The notes under the pieces: model-generated
What the model was told of the DNA's origin: nothing
Databases searched by the model: none
The model's input: only the letters and a program-made list of their open reading frames with translations
Part shown: positions 37,618 to 46,660 of the stretch, piece after piece
Layout: every line of letters starts with the position of its first letter
Position numbering within the stretch: the stretch's first letter is position 1
Position numbers and translations under genes: made by a program
Assembly: GCA_006383075.2 (NCBI GenBank)
Contig: SMNH02000004.1
Span: forward strand, 248,001 to 312,000
Reading direction: 5' to 3'
DNA: 64,000 nucleotides
Origin: Kordia sp. TARA_039_SRF
GTDB taxonomy: Bacteria; Bacteroidota; Bacteroidia; Flavobacteriales; Flavobacteriaceae

Positions 37618-40536
37618 CTAATGCAACGCGCGTCTCAACACCGTTATCGGATGCAATGCTTCTCGTTGCGTTCCGTCTTTAATTTGATGTCTACAACTTG
37701 TTCCATTGGCTGCTATGATAGTCGTTGTTTCTGCATTTCGAACTGCTGGGAATAGCGAGTGTTCTCCAATGTTCATGCTGATTTCGTAATGCTCTTTTTC
37801 ATAACCGAACGAACCTGCCATACCGCAACAACCCGAAGCAATGAGTGTTGGTTTGTAGTTTTTTGGGAGATTCAATATATCAAACGTACACTTTTGGTTC
37901 GACAAAGATTTTTGATAGCAATGCACGTGAATTTTAATGTCTTTCGCTTCTTCCGTAAACGCTTCCGAAGTAATTGCTCCCAATTGGATTTCTTCCGCTA
38001 AAAATTCCTCTAACAAATACACATGATTCGCCAATTGTTTTGCCGCCGCTTTATCATCTGCCAAACGAATATATTCATCGCGAAAGGTTAAAATTGCGGA
38101 AGGTTCAATTCCTAGCAAAACAGCATTTTCATTCAGTAGATTTTTAAAGATTGTTACATTTGCATTTGCTACTTTTTTTGCTTCTTCCAAAAATCCTTTC
38201 GAGATAAACGTTCGTCCGCTTTCTTCATGCTTTACGTACTGTACATCGTATCCCAATGCTGTCAGGAGTACTAAGGCATCTTGCCCAATGTCAGATTCCA
38301 AGTAATTGGTAAATTCGTCGTTAAACAGATATACTTTTTTGGTTTTTGTGACTTTTTTTGAAGATGTTTTGAATGACTTTTGAATGATGTTGTCTAAAGT
38401 TTTTTTAGAGTTTGTAGGCAAATCGCGTTCTAAAGCAACGCCAAGTGTTTTTTTGATGATTTTTGACGTAACTGAATTCGTTTTGACAAAATTTGAAAGT
38501 CCCGGAAAAATACTCGCCAAACGATTGGATTTCGTCGAAAACGCAAACGATTTATCACGAAACGTCGGTTTGTTAGATTTGTAATATTGGTATAAAAATT
38601 CTGCCTTTAAGGCTGCTACATCAACGTTACTTGGACATTCACTTGCGCAGGCTTTACAGCTCAAGCACAAATCAAAAACTTCTTTCAATTCCTTGTGATT
38701 GAACTTGTTTTCTTTGTCTGAAACCGTTAAAAATTCGCGCAACGCGTTGGCTCTAGCACGCGTGGTATCTTTTTCATTCGTCGTAGCGCGATAACTTGGA
38801 CACATTGCTCCCGAAAACGACGCAGGTTTTCTACAATCGCCCGAACCGTTGCATTTTTCAGCTGCTCGTAAGATTCCCTGACTATCAGAAAAGTCGAAAA
38901 TAGTTTCAATTTCAGGTTCTTTACGGTCAATTTCGTAACGCAAAGACGTGTCCATTTTGGCAGCATCCACAATTTTTCCAGGATTAAAAATCGTATTTGG
39001 GTCAAACGCTGCTTTGATTTCTTTCAGAAGTTGATAATTCTTCTCTCCTATCATGATTGGAATAAATTCCGCGCGTACAATTCCGTCGCCGTGTTCACCA
39101 CTAAACGAGCCGTTGTATTTTTTTACCAACTTGGCAACATCATGCGTTATTTTTCTGAACAAAACGACATCTTCCTTTTTCTTTAAGTTTAGGATTGGAC
39201 GCAAATGCAATTCGCCCGCGCCCGCATGTGCATAATAGACTGCTTTCTGCTGATACTTATCCATCAACTGCGTGAATTCGGAAATGTAGGCTGCCAAATC
39301 TTCCAAGGCAACGGCGGTATCTTCAATGCACGCCACGGCTTTTTTGTCGCCCACAATATTTCCTAACAATCCCAAACCTGCTTTGCGCAATTCCATCGCT
39401 TTGGCAATTTCTTCGCCTTTCAACACAGGATAATGATAGCTTTTGCCTTCTTTTTGTAAGGAAACTAATAGTTTTTCGGTTTGTTTTTCTAAATCGTCTT
39501 TGGAGTTTGAGCGTAATTCTAATAATAAAATCGCTTGTGGATCGCCTTTTACGAAGAAGCGATTTTTAGCTTGCGCGAGATTGGACTTGGTACAATCTAG
39601 AATGATTTTATCCATCATCTCACACGTATATAAATTGTGTTGCATGGTCAGCGAAACCGACTCCAAACAATCTTCTATACTGTGATAATGCGCTGCTACA
39701 ACACAACTTTCTGTAGGTTGCAAATCATCTAGCTGTAGCTTTATTTTTGTGGTAAATGCCAACGTTCCTTCACTCCCAGAAAGCAGTTTGCACATGTTAA
39801 ACCTTTCTCCATCTTCAGAAAATGGTTGCAAACGTAATAATTCGTCAATGGCATAACCTGTATTTCTTCGGTGAATGGTGGCTTTTGGGAATTCTGCAAG
39901 GATTTCACGCTGATTCGCTTCGTCCGAAAGCATTGCATATATTTTTTGATAAATGTTGCCTTCAAGCGTTTGCAATTGTCGTTTTTGATGAAATTCATCC
40001 ACTGTAATTTCGCCAAAAGTAACTTCACTTCCGTCCGATAGCAACACGTCCATTTCTAAGACTTTATCGCGCGTAACACCATATTGAATCGATGTTGTTC
40101 CTGACGAGTTGTTTCCGACCATTCCGCCAATCATACAACGATTGGACGTAGACGTATTCGGTCCAAAAAATAAATTGACACTTTGTAAATGATTGTTCAA
40201 TGCATCGCGCACAACGCCAGGTTGCACTATAACCGTTTTTGCTTTTTCATCAACCGAAATGATTTCAGTAAAATGCTTCGATACATCAACCACAATACCT
40301 TCTCCTACACATTGTCCTGCCAGCGAAGTCCCTGCTGTTCTGGGAATAAGCGATGTATTGTGCGTATTTGCAAAATCAATCAGTAATTGTAAATCGGCAA
40401 TCGTTTTAGGATAGGCAACTGCAAGCGGAAGTTTTCGATATACAGATGCATCGGTTGCGTATAAAATTCGGTGTAAATCGTCGTAAAAGATAGTTCCTGT
40501 AAACGTATCTTTCAATTGCTCCAATTTCGTCTTCAT
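37618..40536 (-). CDS. FAD-linked oxidase / Fe-S oxidoreductase fusion (D-2-hydroxyacid dehydrogenase type)
   Basis: A 972 aa fusion of the YdiJ/Dld-II type. Residues ~30-210 form the PCMH FAD domain (PRTAGTSLAGQCVGEGIVVD, NRCMIGGMVGNNSSGTTSIQYG), and ~260-500 the FAD-oxidase C-terminal domain (YYAHAGAGELHLRPIL, SGEHGDGIVRAEF). Then come a 4Fe-4S ferredoxin-like part (CNGSGDCRK...MCPSY at ~570, CLSCKACASECP at ~625) and a CCG-type domain (VHCYQKSLSNQK, ASGCCGMAGSFG at ~910-930). It likely oxidises D-lactate or D-2-hydroxyglutarate and passes electrons to the quinone pool. Monocistronic. Confidence 0.9.
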   Translation of the reverse strand: MKTKLEQLKDTFTGTIFYDDLHRILYATDASVYRKLPLAVAYPKTIADLQLLIDFANTHNTSLIPRTAGTSLAGQCVGEGIVVDVSKHFTEIISVDEKAKTVIVQPGVVRDALNNHLQSVNLFFGPNTSTSNRCMIGGMVGNNSSGTTSIQYGVTRDKVLEMDVLLSDGSEVTFGEITVDEFHQKRQLQTLEGNIYQKIYAMLSDEANQREILAEFPKATIHRRNTGYAIDELLRLQPFSEDGERFNMCKLLSGSEGTLAFTTKIKLQLDDLQPTESCVVAAHYHSIEDCLESVSLTMQHNLYTCEMMDKIILDCTKSNLAQAKNRFFVKGDPQAILLLELRSNSKDDLEKQTEKLLVSLQKEGKSYHYPVLKGEEIAKAMELRKAGLGLLGNIVGDKKAVACIEDTAVALEDLAAYISEFTQLMDKYQQKAVYYAHAGAGELHLRPILNLKKKEDVVLFRKITHDVAKLVKKYNGSFSGEHGDGIVRAEFIPIMIGEKNYQLLKEIKAAFDPNTIFNPGKIVDAAKMDTSLRYEIDRKEPEIETIFDFSDSQGILRAAEKCNGSGDCRKPASFSGAMCPSYRATTNEKDTTRARANALREFLTVSDKENKFNHKELKEVFDLCLSCKACASECPSNVDVAALKAEFLYQYYKSNKPTFRDKSFAFSTKSNRLASIFPGLSNFVKTNSVTSKIIKKTLGVALERDLPTNSKKTLDNIIQKSFKTSSKKVTKTKKVYLFNDEFTNYLESDIGQDALVLLTALGYDVQYVKHEESGRTFISKGFLEEAKKVANANVTIFKNLLNENAVLLGIEPSAILTFRDEYIRLADDKAAAKQLANHVYLLEEFLAEEIQLGAITSEAFTEEAKDIKIHVHCYQKSLSNQKCTFDILNLPKNYKPTLIASGCCGMAGSFGYEKEHYEISMNIGEHSLFPAVRNAETTTIIAANGTSCRHQIKDGTQREALHPITVLRRALH

Positions 40537-40729
40537 GCCACTTTTTTACGTGTCTTTTGCAATTTTTTTGGCAATATACTTTTATTTTTTCAGTTATAAA
40601 TAACAACCCGTGATGAGTTCATCACAAGATATTAACAAGTTTATCTAACCGCCAAAATTAGCAATGTCATAACAAATGTAGTTCATGGTTTTTGCAGTAA
40701 TAAAAGTATGTAAACTAAAAGAGTATAGT

Positions 40730-41203
40730 ATGAGAAAATTGGTGATTTTAGGCGTTTTATTTTTAGGGTTTTCAGCTTCAGCACAACAAATAGCGGACAA
40801 TGCTATCGGATTGCGAATTGGTGGAAATAATGGTTTTGGTACTGAGATTTCGTATCAAAGAGCTTTGTGGAGTAACAACCGTTTGGAATTGGATTTGGGC
40901 TGGAAAGACAGCGACGAATACGATGCGTATAAGCTTACAGGATTATATCAATGGGTTTGGAATATTGATGGCGGATTCCATTGGTATGCAGGCGCAGGTG
41001 GCGGAATTGGTAGCTGGAATAGCAATCGAAATTTGAGCAATGACGGCGTGTTTGCGTTTTTGGCTGGCGATGTTGGCATTGAATATTCTTTCAACTTTCC
41101 TTTACAGCTTTCGCTAGATGTACGTCCAGAAATTGGTTTTGATAATGGTTTTAACGATGACTTAAACTTTGACTTAGCATTGGGCGTGCGTTATCAATTT
41201 TAA
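40730..41203 (+). CDS. Outer-membrane beta-barrel family protein
   Basis: A 157 aa exported protein when read from ATG 40730; this start gives a clean signal peptide (RKLVILGVLFLGFSASAQQ). An earlier in-frame ATG at 40685 would put 15 polar residues ahead of it. The mature part is a set of amphipathic strands rich in Gly/aromatics (IGLRIGGNNGFGTEISYQ, WYAGAGGGIG, LSLDVRPEIGFDNGF) ending in GVRYQF with the terminal Phe of barrel proteins. It is probably an eight-stranded outer-membrane barrel of unknown role. Confidence 0.7.
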   Translation: MRKLVILGVLFLGFSASAQQIADNAIGLRIGGNNGFGTEISYQRALWSNNRLELDLGWKDSDEYDAYKLTGLYQWVWNIDGGFHWYAGAGGGIGSWNSNRNLSNDGVFAFLAGDVGIEYSFNFPLQLSLDVRPEIGFDNGFNDDLNFDLALGVRYQF

Positions 41204-41232
41204 TTTTTCTAGGGTAATTCTACACATTTGGT

Positions 41233-41240
41233 TAAATTTG
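41233..41240 (+). promoter_or_regulatory. Candidate -7 element (TAAATTTG) for the thioredoxin-like gene
   Basis: TAnnTTTG match 41 bp before ATG 41282. It lies after an upstream in-frame start at 41228, so it supports translation from 41282 rather than 41228. Confidence 0.45.
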
Positions 41241-41281
41241 CGCGTTTAACTTTAAAAATACCAACAAAAATGTATAGAAAC

Positions 41282-42427
41282 ATGAAAAAAGTATGTGTAA
41301 TTACTTGTATGATTGGACTGTTATTGTTTGTTTCCTGTGGCGAGCAATCGCAAAATAGTGGCGATGGATATGTGATAGAAACTACGATTAATGGAACGCC
41401 TGATGGTGTTCGTGCATTTTTGAAAGTGCCAAATGAGAGAGGCGTACCACAACCTAAAGACACTGCCATTGTTCAAAATGGAAAATTTACCTTTACAGGA
41501 GAAGTTGATTATCCGCAGTTAGGTTTTATTTATGTAAACGGAGCTGAAAATAATATCAATGTGATTTTAGAAAATGCTGCGCTTACTATTGATGCTGATA
41601 AAGATAGTTTGTTTGCTGCCAAAATTTCTGGTGGAAAACACAATGTAGAGTATATCAATTTTATTGAAGCATCGAAAGAATTGTCAAAAAAAGCGCAAAA
41701 AGTAAGAGCTGGTTATCAAAAAGCAATGATAGCAAAAGATACTGCTGCTATTGCCATTGCAAAGAAAAAGATTTCTGAAATAGATAAAGAAGCATTGCAA
41801 TATCAAGAAGATTATGTGTTAGCGCATCCTACTTCGTATATTTCATTGATGTTGGTAAATCGTATGCTTCAAAATAAATTGACAACGGCAACAAAAGCAA
41901 AACAGTTTTTTGACGATTTGCCTGATGATATGAAAAAGACACGTATTGGTCAGGAATTGTTTATTAAAGCTACTGAGTTACTTCGTTCTTCCATTGGAAG
42001 CGTTGCCACCAACTTTACAGCACCAAATCCAGAAGGCAAAATGGTTTCTTTGAACGATATTAAAGGAAAAGTAACAGTGATTGATTTTTGGGCAGCTTGG
42101 TGTGGACCGTGTCGTAGAGAGAATCCGAATTTGGTAAAGATTTACAACAAATACCATAAAGACGGTTTGGAAATTATCGGTGTTTCATTAGATGGTCGTC
42201 CAAATCAGGACAATCCTAAGGAAGCTTGGGTTAATGCCATTAAAACCGATGGTTTACCTTGGCATCAAGTATCCAATTTAGATGGTGGAAGAGACGCCAT
42301 TGCCAGAACGTATAATGTACGTACCATTCCTGCAACGTTTATTTTGAATGAAAAAGGAGAAATTGTGGCAAAGGATTTACGCGGTGATGTCTTAGAAGCA
42401 AAAATTAAGGAATTACTTGGGAAGTAG
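41282..42427 (+). CDS. TlpA/ResA-like thioredoxin lipoprotein with DUF4369 domain
   Basis: A 381 aa lipoprotein from ATG 41282, signal ending LFVSC (Cys19). Residues ~30-110 are the DUF4369-type beta domain (VIETTINGTPDGVRAFLKVP, QLGFIYVNGAENNINVIL), followed by a helical linker. The C-terminal thioredoxin fold has FTAPNPEGKMVSLNDIKGKV and the active site WAAWCGPCRRENPNL (CGPC redox pair), then VRTIPATFILNEKGEIV. It likely reduces periplasmic disulfides, for example in cytochrome c maturation. The in-frame ATG at 41228 adds a polar segment and is disfavoured. Confidence 0.85.
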   Translation: MKKVCVITCMIGLLLFVSCGEQSQNSGDGYVIETTINGTPDGVRAFLKVPNERGVPQPKDTAIVQNGKFTFTGEVDYPQLGFIYVNGAENNINVILENAALTIDADKDSLFAAKISGGKHNVEYINFIEASKELSKKAQKVRAGYQKAMIAKDTAAIAIAKKKISEIDKEALQYQEDYVLAHPTSYISLMLVNRMLQNKLTTATKAKQFFDDLPDDMKKTRIGQELFIKATELLRSSIGSVATNFTAPNPEGKMVSLNDIKGKVTVIDFWAAWCGPCRRENPNLVKIYNKYHKDGLEIIGVSLDGRPNQDNPKEAWVNAIKTDGLPWHQVSNLDGGRDAIARTYNVRTIPATFILNEKGEIVAKDLRGDVLEAKIKELLGK

Positions 42428-42503
42428 TTTTTTGTTGGGTATTAGGTTTTGGGTGTTAGGTCGTTTTAATAAAATAACAGAAAACTCATAACGGAAAACC
42501 GAC

Positions 42504-42537
42504 AACTGATAACTGATAACTGATAACTGATAACTGA
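42504..42537. repeat. Tandem heptamer AACTGAT x ~5
   Basis: Four perfect AACTGAT units and a partial fifth, between the thioredoxin gene and tRNA-Tyr. A simple repeat with no coding role seen. Confidence 0.85.
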
Positions 42538-42590
42538 AATCTGATAATCAACGAGTTAATTTTTTACATAAAAAAACGCGTATTTTTTAT

Positions 42591-42620
42591 TTGCACGGTT
42601 CAAAAACAATAGTATATTTG
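42591..42620 (+). promoter_or_regulatory. Promoter of tRNA-Tyr
   Basis: TTG (42591-42593), 19-bp spacer, TATATTTG (42613-42620). This is a full Bacteroidota sigma-A consensus, with the tRNA beginning 25 bp further downstream. Confidence 0.8.
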
Positions 42621-42645
42621 CAACCGCAATAATGCAAAAGCGTTT

Positions 42646-42728
42646 GGGGAGATACTCAAGCGGCCAACGAGGACAGACTGTAAATCTGTTGGTTTTTACC
42701 TTCGCAGGTTCGAATCCTGCTCTCCCCA
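42646..42728 (+). tRNA. tRNA-Tyr (GTA anticodon)
   Basis: An 83-nt class II tRNA. The acceptor GGGGAGA (42646-42652) pairs with TCTCCCC (42721-42727) followed by discriminator A. The anticodon arm ACAGA-CTGTAAA-TCTGT has GTA at 42680-42682. A long variable arm (TGGTTTTTACCTTC) and T-arm GCAGG-TTCGAAT-CCTGC follow. CCA is not encoded. Confidence 0.95.
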
Positions 42729-42737
42729 CAAACAAAA

Positions 42738-42769
42738 AAATCCAATCGTAGTTGATTGGATTTTTTTTT
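42738..42769 (+). terminator. Terminator after tRNA-Tyr
   Basis: AAATCCAATC (42738-42747) pairs with GATTGGATTT (42754-42763) around a 6-nt loop, with T9 in and after the stem. The A-run ahead of the stem could also let it work on the minus strand for the rhomboid gene. Confidence 0.85.
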
Positions 42770-42782
42770 AGCCGTTACTTTT

Positions 42783-43433
42783 CTAAATCTTCCCCTTTTT
42801 TATCATCACGAATAAAATCACAATAGGAATGGCAAGTAATATTACGAACAAGGTTTCTTCATAAAGTCTGTCGGGACGAAGAATGAGCGTTATGATAAAT
42901 CCCGCGACAGCGCCACCAAAATGTGCATCATGACCTATATTGCCCAAACGGTTTTTCATTCCATAAATAGAAAAAAGCAAATAACCGATTCCCACTACAT
43001 AACCTTTGATAGGAATAGGAATAAACATAAGATATAAATTCATGTTGGGATATAGCAAAATAGCCGCAAATAATACGCCTGAAACCGCTCCACTCGCGCC
43101 CAACGCTGTGTAATGTGGCTCGTTTTGATGAAAAAAATAGGACAGTACATTTCCAAATAACAAACTTGCTAAATAGATAAGTACAAAATATTTCGCGCCA
43201 AGTGTATAAATGACAATATCCGCAAAGAAATACAGTGTTAACATGTTGAATAACAAATGTGTAATGTCCGCATGTAAAAATCCAGAAGTAAACATTCGGA
43301 AATGCTGTCCGTACTTTATAGCGCTGATATTAAACAAATATTTATTAAGAAAAGATTGATCGTCAAATCCTTTTAGTGACGGTAACACATTTGCCAAAAT
43401 AAGCACAATGGTTACGGGTTCTAAATTCATCAT
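42783..43433 (-). CDS. Rhomboid family intramembrane serine protease
   Basis: A 216 aa six-helix membrane protease that cleaves within or next to membrane helices. Motifs: FRMFTSGFLHADITHLLFNM (~45-64, loop L1 and the conserved HxxxN), the nucleophile motif GASGAVSGV with Ser at ~113, and the catalytic His in GHDAHFGGAVAGF (~174). No extra soluble domain. It shares a palindromic divergent promoter with the acyltransferase gene. Confidence 0.9.
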   Translation of the reverse strand: MMNLEPVTIVLILANVLPSLKGFDDQSFLNKYLFNISAIKYGQHFRMFTSGFLHADITHLLFNMLTLYFFADIVIYTLGAKYFVLIYLASLLFGNVLSYFFHQNEPHYTALGASGAVSGVLFAAILLYPNMNLYLMFIPIPIKGYVVGIGYLLFSIYGMKNRLGNIGHDAHFGGAVAGFIITLILRPDRLYEETLFVILLAIPIVILFVMIKKGKI

Positions 43434-43453
43434 GAAATAGCCTTATTAGATGC

Positions 43454-43471
43454 CAAATATAGCTATATTTG
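43454..43471. promoter_or_regulatory. Perfect 18-bp palindrome holding two divergent -7 boxes
   Basis: CAAATATAGCTATATTTG is its own reverse complement and contains TATATTTG on both strands. It lies 20 bp from the rhomboid start (43433, minus) and 19 bp from the acyltransferase start (43491, plus). The two promoters overlap almost completely. Confidence 0.75.
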
Positions 43472-43490
43472 TCAAAAATATACGATTTCT

Positions 43491-44387
43491 ATGCAGCTTG
43501 TCGCGTTCATTCTTATCTATCCAATTCTTTGGTTAATTTCCTTGTTGCCGTTTCCGCTGTTATACTTATTTTCTGATTTTTGCTACTTTATCATTTATCG
43601 TGTGATAGGCTACCGAAAGAAAGTTGTGCGCGAAAATTTAAAACTGGTATTTCCAGAAAAGAGCGATTCGGAACGTTTACAAATTGAGAAAAAGTTCTAC
43701 AGTCACTTGTGCGATATGTTTTTAGAAATGATTAAATCGTTGACCATTTCAAAAGCTTCCATGCGCAAACGCTTTGTATTTCCGAATATTGAACTGATTA
43801 CCGAATACGAAAAGAAAGGACAAAGTATTCTTCTTATTTCTGGACATTACGCTAATTGGGAATGGATGAATATTATGAACGAATATGTATCGTTTAAAGG
43901 TTTCGGAATTTACAAACGACTCACCAATAAGTATTTTGATAAACTCGTGCGCGATATTCGTGGAAGAACTGACGCGACGTTGATTACTACAAAAGAAACG
44001 TTTAAAACCATCAAACAAAACGAAGACAATGGTTTGCTGGGAATTTATTATATGGTAAGCGATCAATCACCAAAACCATTAGAGCATTACTATTGGACGG
44101 ATTTCATGAATATTACCGTTCCATGTTTTGACGGACCAGAAATTTTAGCGCGAAAAGCAGATATGCCTTTTATCTATTTTAAGATTGAAAAACTAAAGCG
44201 TGGACATTATCAAGGTTCTTTTATCGATTTAACGCCAGAAGGCATTAAAAACTACGAAAATCACGTGCCTACCGAATTGTTTTACAGAGCTTTGGAAGCA
44301 CAAATACGCGAAGTTCCGGAGCATTATTATTGGGTTCATAAACGCTGGAAACACAGAGATAAGGTGCCGCCGAAGTATCAAAAATGA
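43491..44387 (+). CDS. LpxL/HtrB-like lipid A acyltransferase
   Basis: A 298 aa membrane-anchored acyltransferase that adds a secondary acyl chain to lipid A or a related lipid. An N-terminal helix (VAFILIYPILWLISLLPFPLLYLF) is followed by VVRENLKLVFPEKS, the catalytic-type ISGHYANWEWMN (H-x4-E, ~residues 116-127), the second motif DQSPKPLEHYYWTDF (~residues 190-204), and a late YYWVHKRWKHR. Length normal. No other lipid A genes adjoin. Confidence 0.85.
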   Translation: MQLVAFILIYPILWLISLLPFPLLYLFSDFCYFIIYRVIGYRKKVVRENLKLVFPEKSDSERLQIEKKFYSHLCDMFLEMIKSLTISKASMRKRFVFPNIELITEYEKKGQSILLISGHYANWEWMNIMNEYVSFKGFGIYKRLTNKYFDKLVRDIRGRTDATLITTKETFKTIKQNEDNGLLGIYYMVSDQSPKPLEHYYWTDFMNITVPCFDGPEILARKADMPFIYFKIEKLKRGHYQGSFIDLTPEGIKNYENHVPTELFYRALEAQIREVPEHYYWVHKRWKHRDKVPPKYQK

Positions 44388-44428
44388 TATTTTGACTTCT
44401 AAATGTATTTCATTTAAAAAAACGATGA

Positions 44429-44513
44429 GCATCATTCTGAGCTTGACTCAGAATCTCATTGCGCTGTTGACAACGGTTATGAGAAACTGAATCAAGTTCA
44501 GTTTGACGTAAAA
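44429..44513. repeat. Two-hairpin intergenic repeat, copy 1
   Basis: TTCTGAGcttgaCTCAGAA (~44436-44454) and AAACTGAatcaagTTCAGTTT (~44485-44505) are two small palindromes separated by ~30 bp. The same arrangement with small changes recurs at 58930-59014. It lies between the acyltransferase and glmM genes, which converge, and probably acts as a terminator or a REP-like element. Confidence 0.75.
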
Positions 44514-44545
44514 GCTACTTGCTTTATAATTTCCTAACAGAATTT

Positions 44546-45934
44546 CTACAAATTCGCAATCTCCTTAATTTCACCCATGATACGCTGTGCCAACTCATCG
44601 GCTTCTTGCTGCGATTTGGCTTCTGTGTAAATTCTGATAATTGGTTCTGTGTTCGATTTGCGTAAGTGTACCCAGTTTTCTGGGAAGTCGATTTTTACGC
44701 CGTCAATCGTAGTTACGTTTTCGTTTGCGTACTTCTCCTCCATTGCTTTTAAAATACCGTCAACGTCCAATTGTGGCGTCAACTGAATTTTATTCTTGCT
44801 CATAAAATAACTTGGGTAACTATCACGAAGTTGACGAACCGTCATATTTTTTTCAGCTAAATGTGTCAAGAATAACGCTACTCCTACCAACGAATCGCGT
44901 CCGTAGTGTAATTCAGGATAAATAATCCCGCCGTTTCCTTCGCCACCAATAACGGCATTGGTATCTTTCATCTTAATCACAACATTTACTTCTCCTACCG
45001 CACTTGCTTCATAGCTTCCACCGTGCTTTTCCGTTACATCGCGCAACGCTCTTGAAGACGATAAATTGGAAACCGTATTGCCTTTTACTTTTCCTAACAC
45101 ATAATCTGCGCAAGCAACTAAGGTGTATTCTTCTCCAAACATTTCACCATCATCGCAAATAAACGCCAAACGATCCACATCTGGATCAACGACAATTCCG
45201 AAATCGGCTTTTTCCTTCACTACCAATGCTGAAATATCGGTTAAATGTTCCTTTAACGGTTCTGGATTGTGCGGAAAATGTCCGTTTGGCTCACAATACA
45301 ATTCCACCACATCTACATTTAACGCGCGCAATAACTGCGGAATAGCGATTCCTCCTGTGGAATTAACGCCATCAACGACCACTTTAAAGTTCGCTTTTTT
45401 AATCGCTTCTACGTCAACCAATGGTAAGTTGAGTACTTCTTCTATATGTTTAGCAATGTAGGTATCGTTTTCGGTAACGCTTCCTAAATCGTCCACTTCG
45501 GCAAAATCGAAATCGTCACTTTCGGCAATTTCTAAAATTTCAGCACCATCAGCGCCATTTAAGAATTCTCCTTTATGGTTCAATAATTTTAACGCATTCC
45601 ATTGTTTTGGGTTGTGGCTTGCGGTTAAAATAATACCGCCATCAGCTTTTTCTAACGGAACTGCCACCTCAACTGTTGGTGTGGTTGACAATCCTAAATC
45701 AATCACATCAATTCCCAAACCGACTAAGGTATTGACTACCAAACTCTGAATCATCGCGCCAGAAATTCGTGCGTCTCTTCCAATGACAACCGTTAATTTT
45801 TCTTTATTATATTCTTTCTTCAACCAAGTTCCGTAGGCACTTGCAAATTTTACCGCGTCAATAGGTGTCAAATTATCACCTACATTTCCTCCAATAGTTC
45901 CTCGAATCCCTGAAATTGATTTGATTAAAGTCAT
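44546..45934 (-). CDS. glmM: Phosphoglucosamine mutase
   Basis: A 462 aa alpha-D-phosphohexomutase, converting glucosamine 6-phosphate to glucosamine 1-phosphate for peptidoglycan and LPS precursors. Motifs: SGIRGTIGG (~8-16), the catalytic phosphoserine loop TASHNPKQWNALKLLN (~101-116), metal-binding DPDVDRLAFICDDG (~249-262), sugar-binding GGEGNGGIIYP (~334-344) and phosphate-binding RKSNTEPIIRIYTEA near the C-terminus. A phosphomannomutase role cannot be excluded by sequence alone. Confidence 0.85.
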   Translation of the reverse strand: MTLIKSISGIRGTIGGNVGDNLTPIDAVKFASAYGTWLKKEYNKEKLTVVIGRDARISGAMIQSLVVNTLVGLGIDVIDLGLSTTPTVEVAVPLEKADGGIILTASHNPKQWNALKLLNHKGEFLNGADGAEILEIAESDDFDFAEVDDLGSVTENDTYIAKHIEEVLNLPLVDVEAIKKANFKVVVDGVNSTGGIAIPQLLRALNVDVVELYCEPNGHFPHNPEPLKEHLTDISALVVKEKADFGIVVDPDVDRLAFICDDGEMFGEEYTLVACADYVLGKVKGNTVSNLSSSRALRDVTEKHGGSYEASAVGEVNVVIKMKDTNAVIGGEGNGGIIYPELHYGRDSLVGVALFLTHLAEKNMTVRQLRDSYPSYFMSKNKIQLTPQLDVDGILKAMEEKYANENVTTIDGVKIDFPENWVHLRKSNTEPIIRIYTEAKSQQEADELAQRIMGEIKEIANL

Positions 45935-45958
45935 ATTCGTCTAATTAAAAAATTCTAG

Positions 45959-45966
45959 CAAATATA
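45959..45966 (-). promoter_or_regulatory. Candidate -7 element for glmM (TATATTTG)
   Basis: TAnnTTTG on the minus strand, 24 bp upstream of the glmM start. The -33 region is weak. Confidence 0.45.
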
Positions 45967-46066
45967 AAAGTTCTTGGCGGATTTCGTTCGCGCACAACAA
46001 TTATTAATGATTTCATAATTCCATACACAAATATTTATGTACTTTAGAAACTCTTTTTAAGCATCT

Positions 46067-46660
46067 ATGAATTTTTTAGCACATATTTATCTTTCACAAA
46101 ACGACGACGATATTACCATCGGGAATTTTATTGCCGATAGTGTTCGTGGTAAAAAGTATAAAAAATATCCACCCAAAGTACAACTCGGAATTTTACTGCA
46201 TCGCCATATTGATACCTTTACAGATGCGCATCCGACGGTGCGACAAAGCACGAAGCGTTTGCATAAAAACTACAGCCATTATAGCAGTGTTATTGTAGAT
46301 ATTTTATACGATCATTTTTTAGCAAAAAACTGGACGACGTACTCTGACATTCCGCTCGCTACTTTTGTAAACGATTTTTACCATTTGCTGGAAGATCATT
46401 TTGAGATGCTTCCCGAAAACGTGCAACGCTTGCTTCCACACATGATTCACGACAATTGGTTGGTGAGTTACGCATCGATTGAAGGTATTACGAAAGTGTT
46501 AGAAGGTATGAATCGCCGAACACAAAATCGTTCAAAGATGAATTTGGCAGTTGTCGAACTCAGAGAATTTTACGATGAATTTGAAGCAGAATTCACGTCT
46601 TTTTTTGAAGAACTCATTGCTTTTTCCAACCAAAAACTAAACGAATTACAACATGAATAA
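46067..46660 (+). CDS. acpH: Acyl carrier protein phosphodiesterase (AcpH-like)
   Basis: A 197 aa HD-like hydrolase that removes 4'-phosphopantetheine from holo-ACP. Signature motifs: MNFLAHIYLSQ, IGNFIADSVRG (~22-32), GILLHRHIDTFTDAHPTV (metal-binding HRHID, ~45-62), YSSVIVDILYDHFLAKNW. The stop overlaps the next start by 8 bp, so it is coupled to the gamma-glutamyltransferase gene. Confidence 0.85.
   Translation: MNFLAHIYLSQNDDDITIGNFIADSVRGKKYKKYPPKVQLGILLHRHIDTFTDAHPTVRQSTKRLHKNYSHYSSVIVDILYDHFLAKNWTTYSDIPLATFVNDFYHLLEDHFEMLPENVQRLLPHMIHDNWLVSYASIEGITKVLEGMNRRTQNRSKMNLAVVELREFYDEFEAEFTSFFEELIAFSNQKLNELQHE

Noticed and set aside
42504-42537. CRISPR-like tandem repeats (also 54703-54753)
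   Set aside because: The unit is 7 bp with no spacers and there are no cas genes; these are simple tandem repeats. No CRISPR array was seen in the window.
45123-45461. 112-codon plus-strand frame opposite glmM (also 118 codons at 28212-28568)
   Set aside because: Antisense shadows of well-supported enzymes with no motifs of their own.
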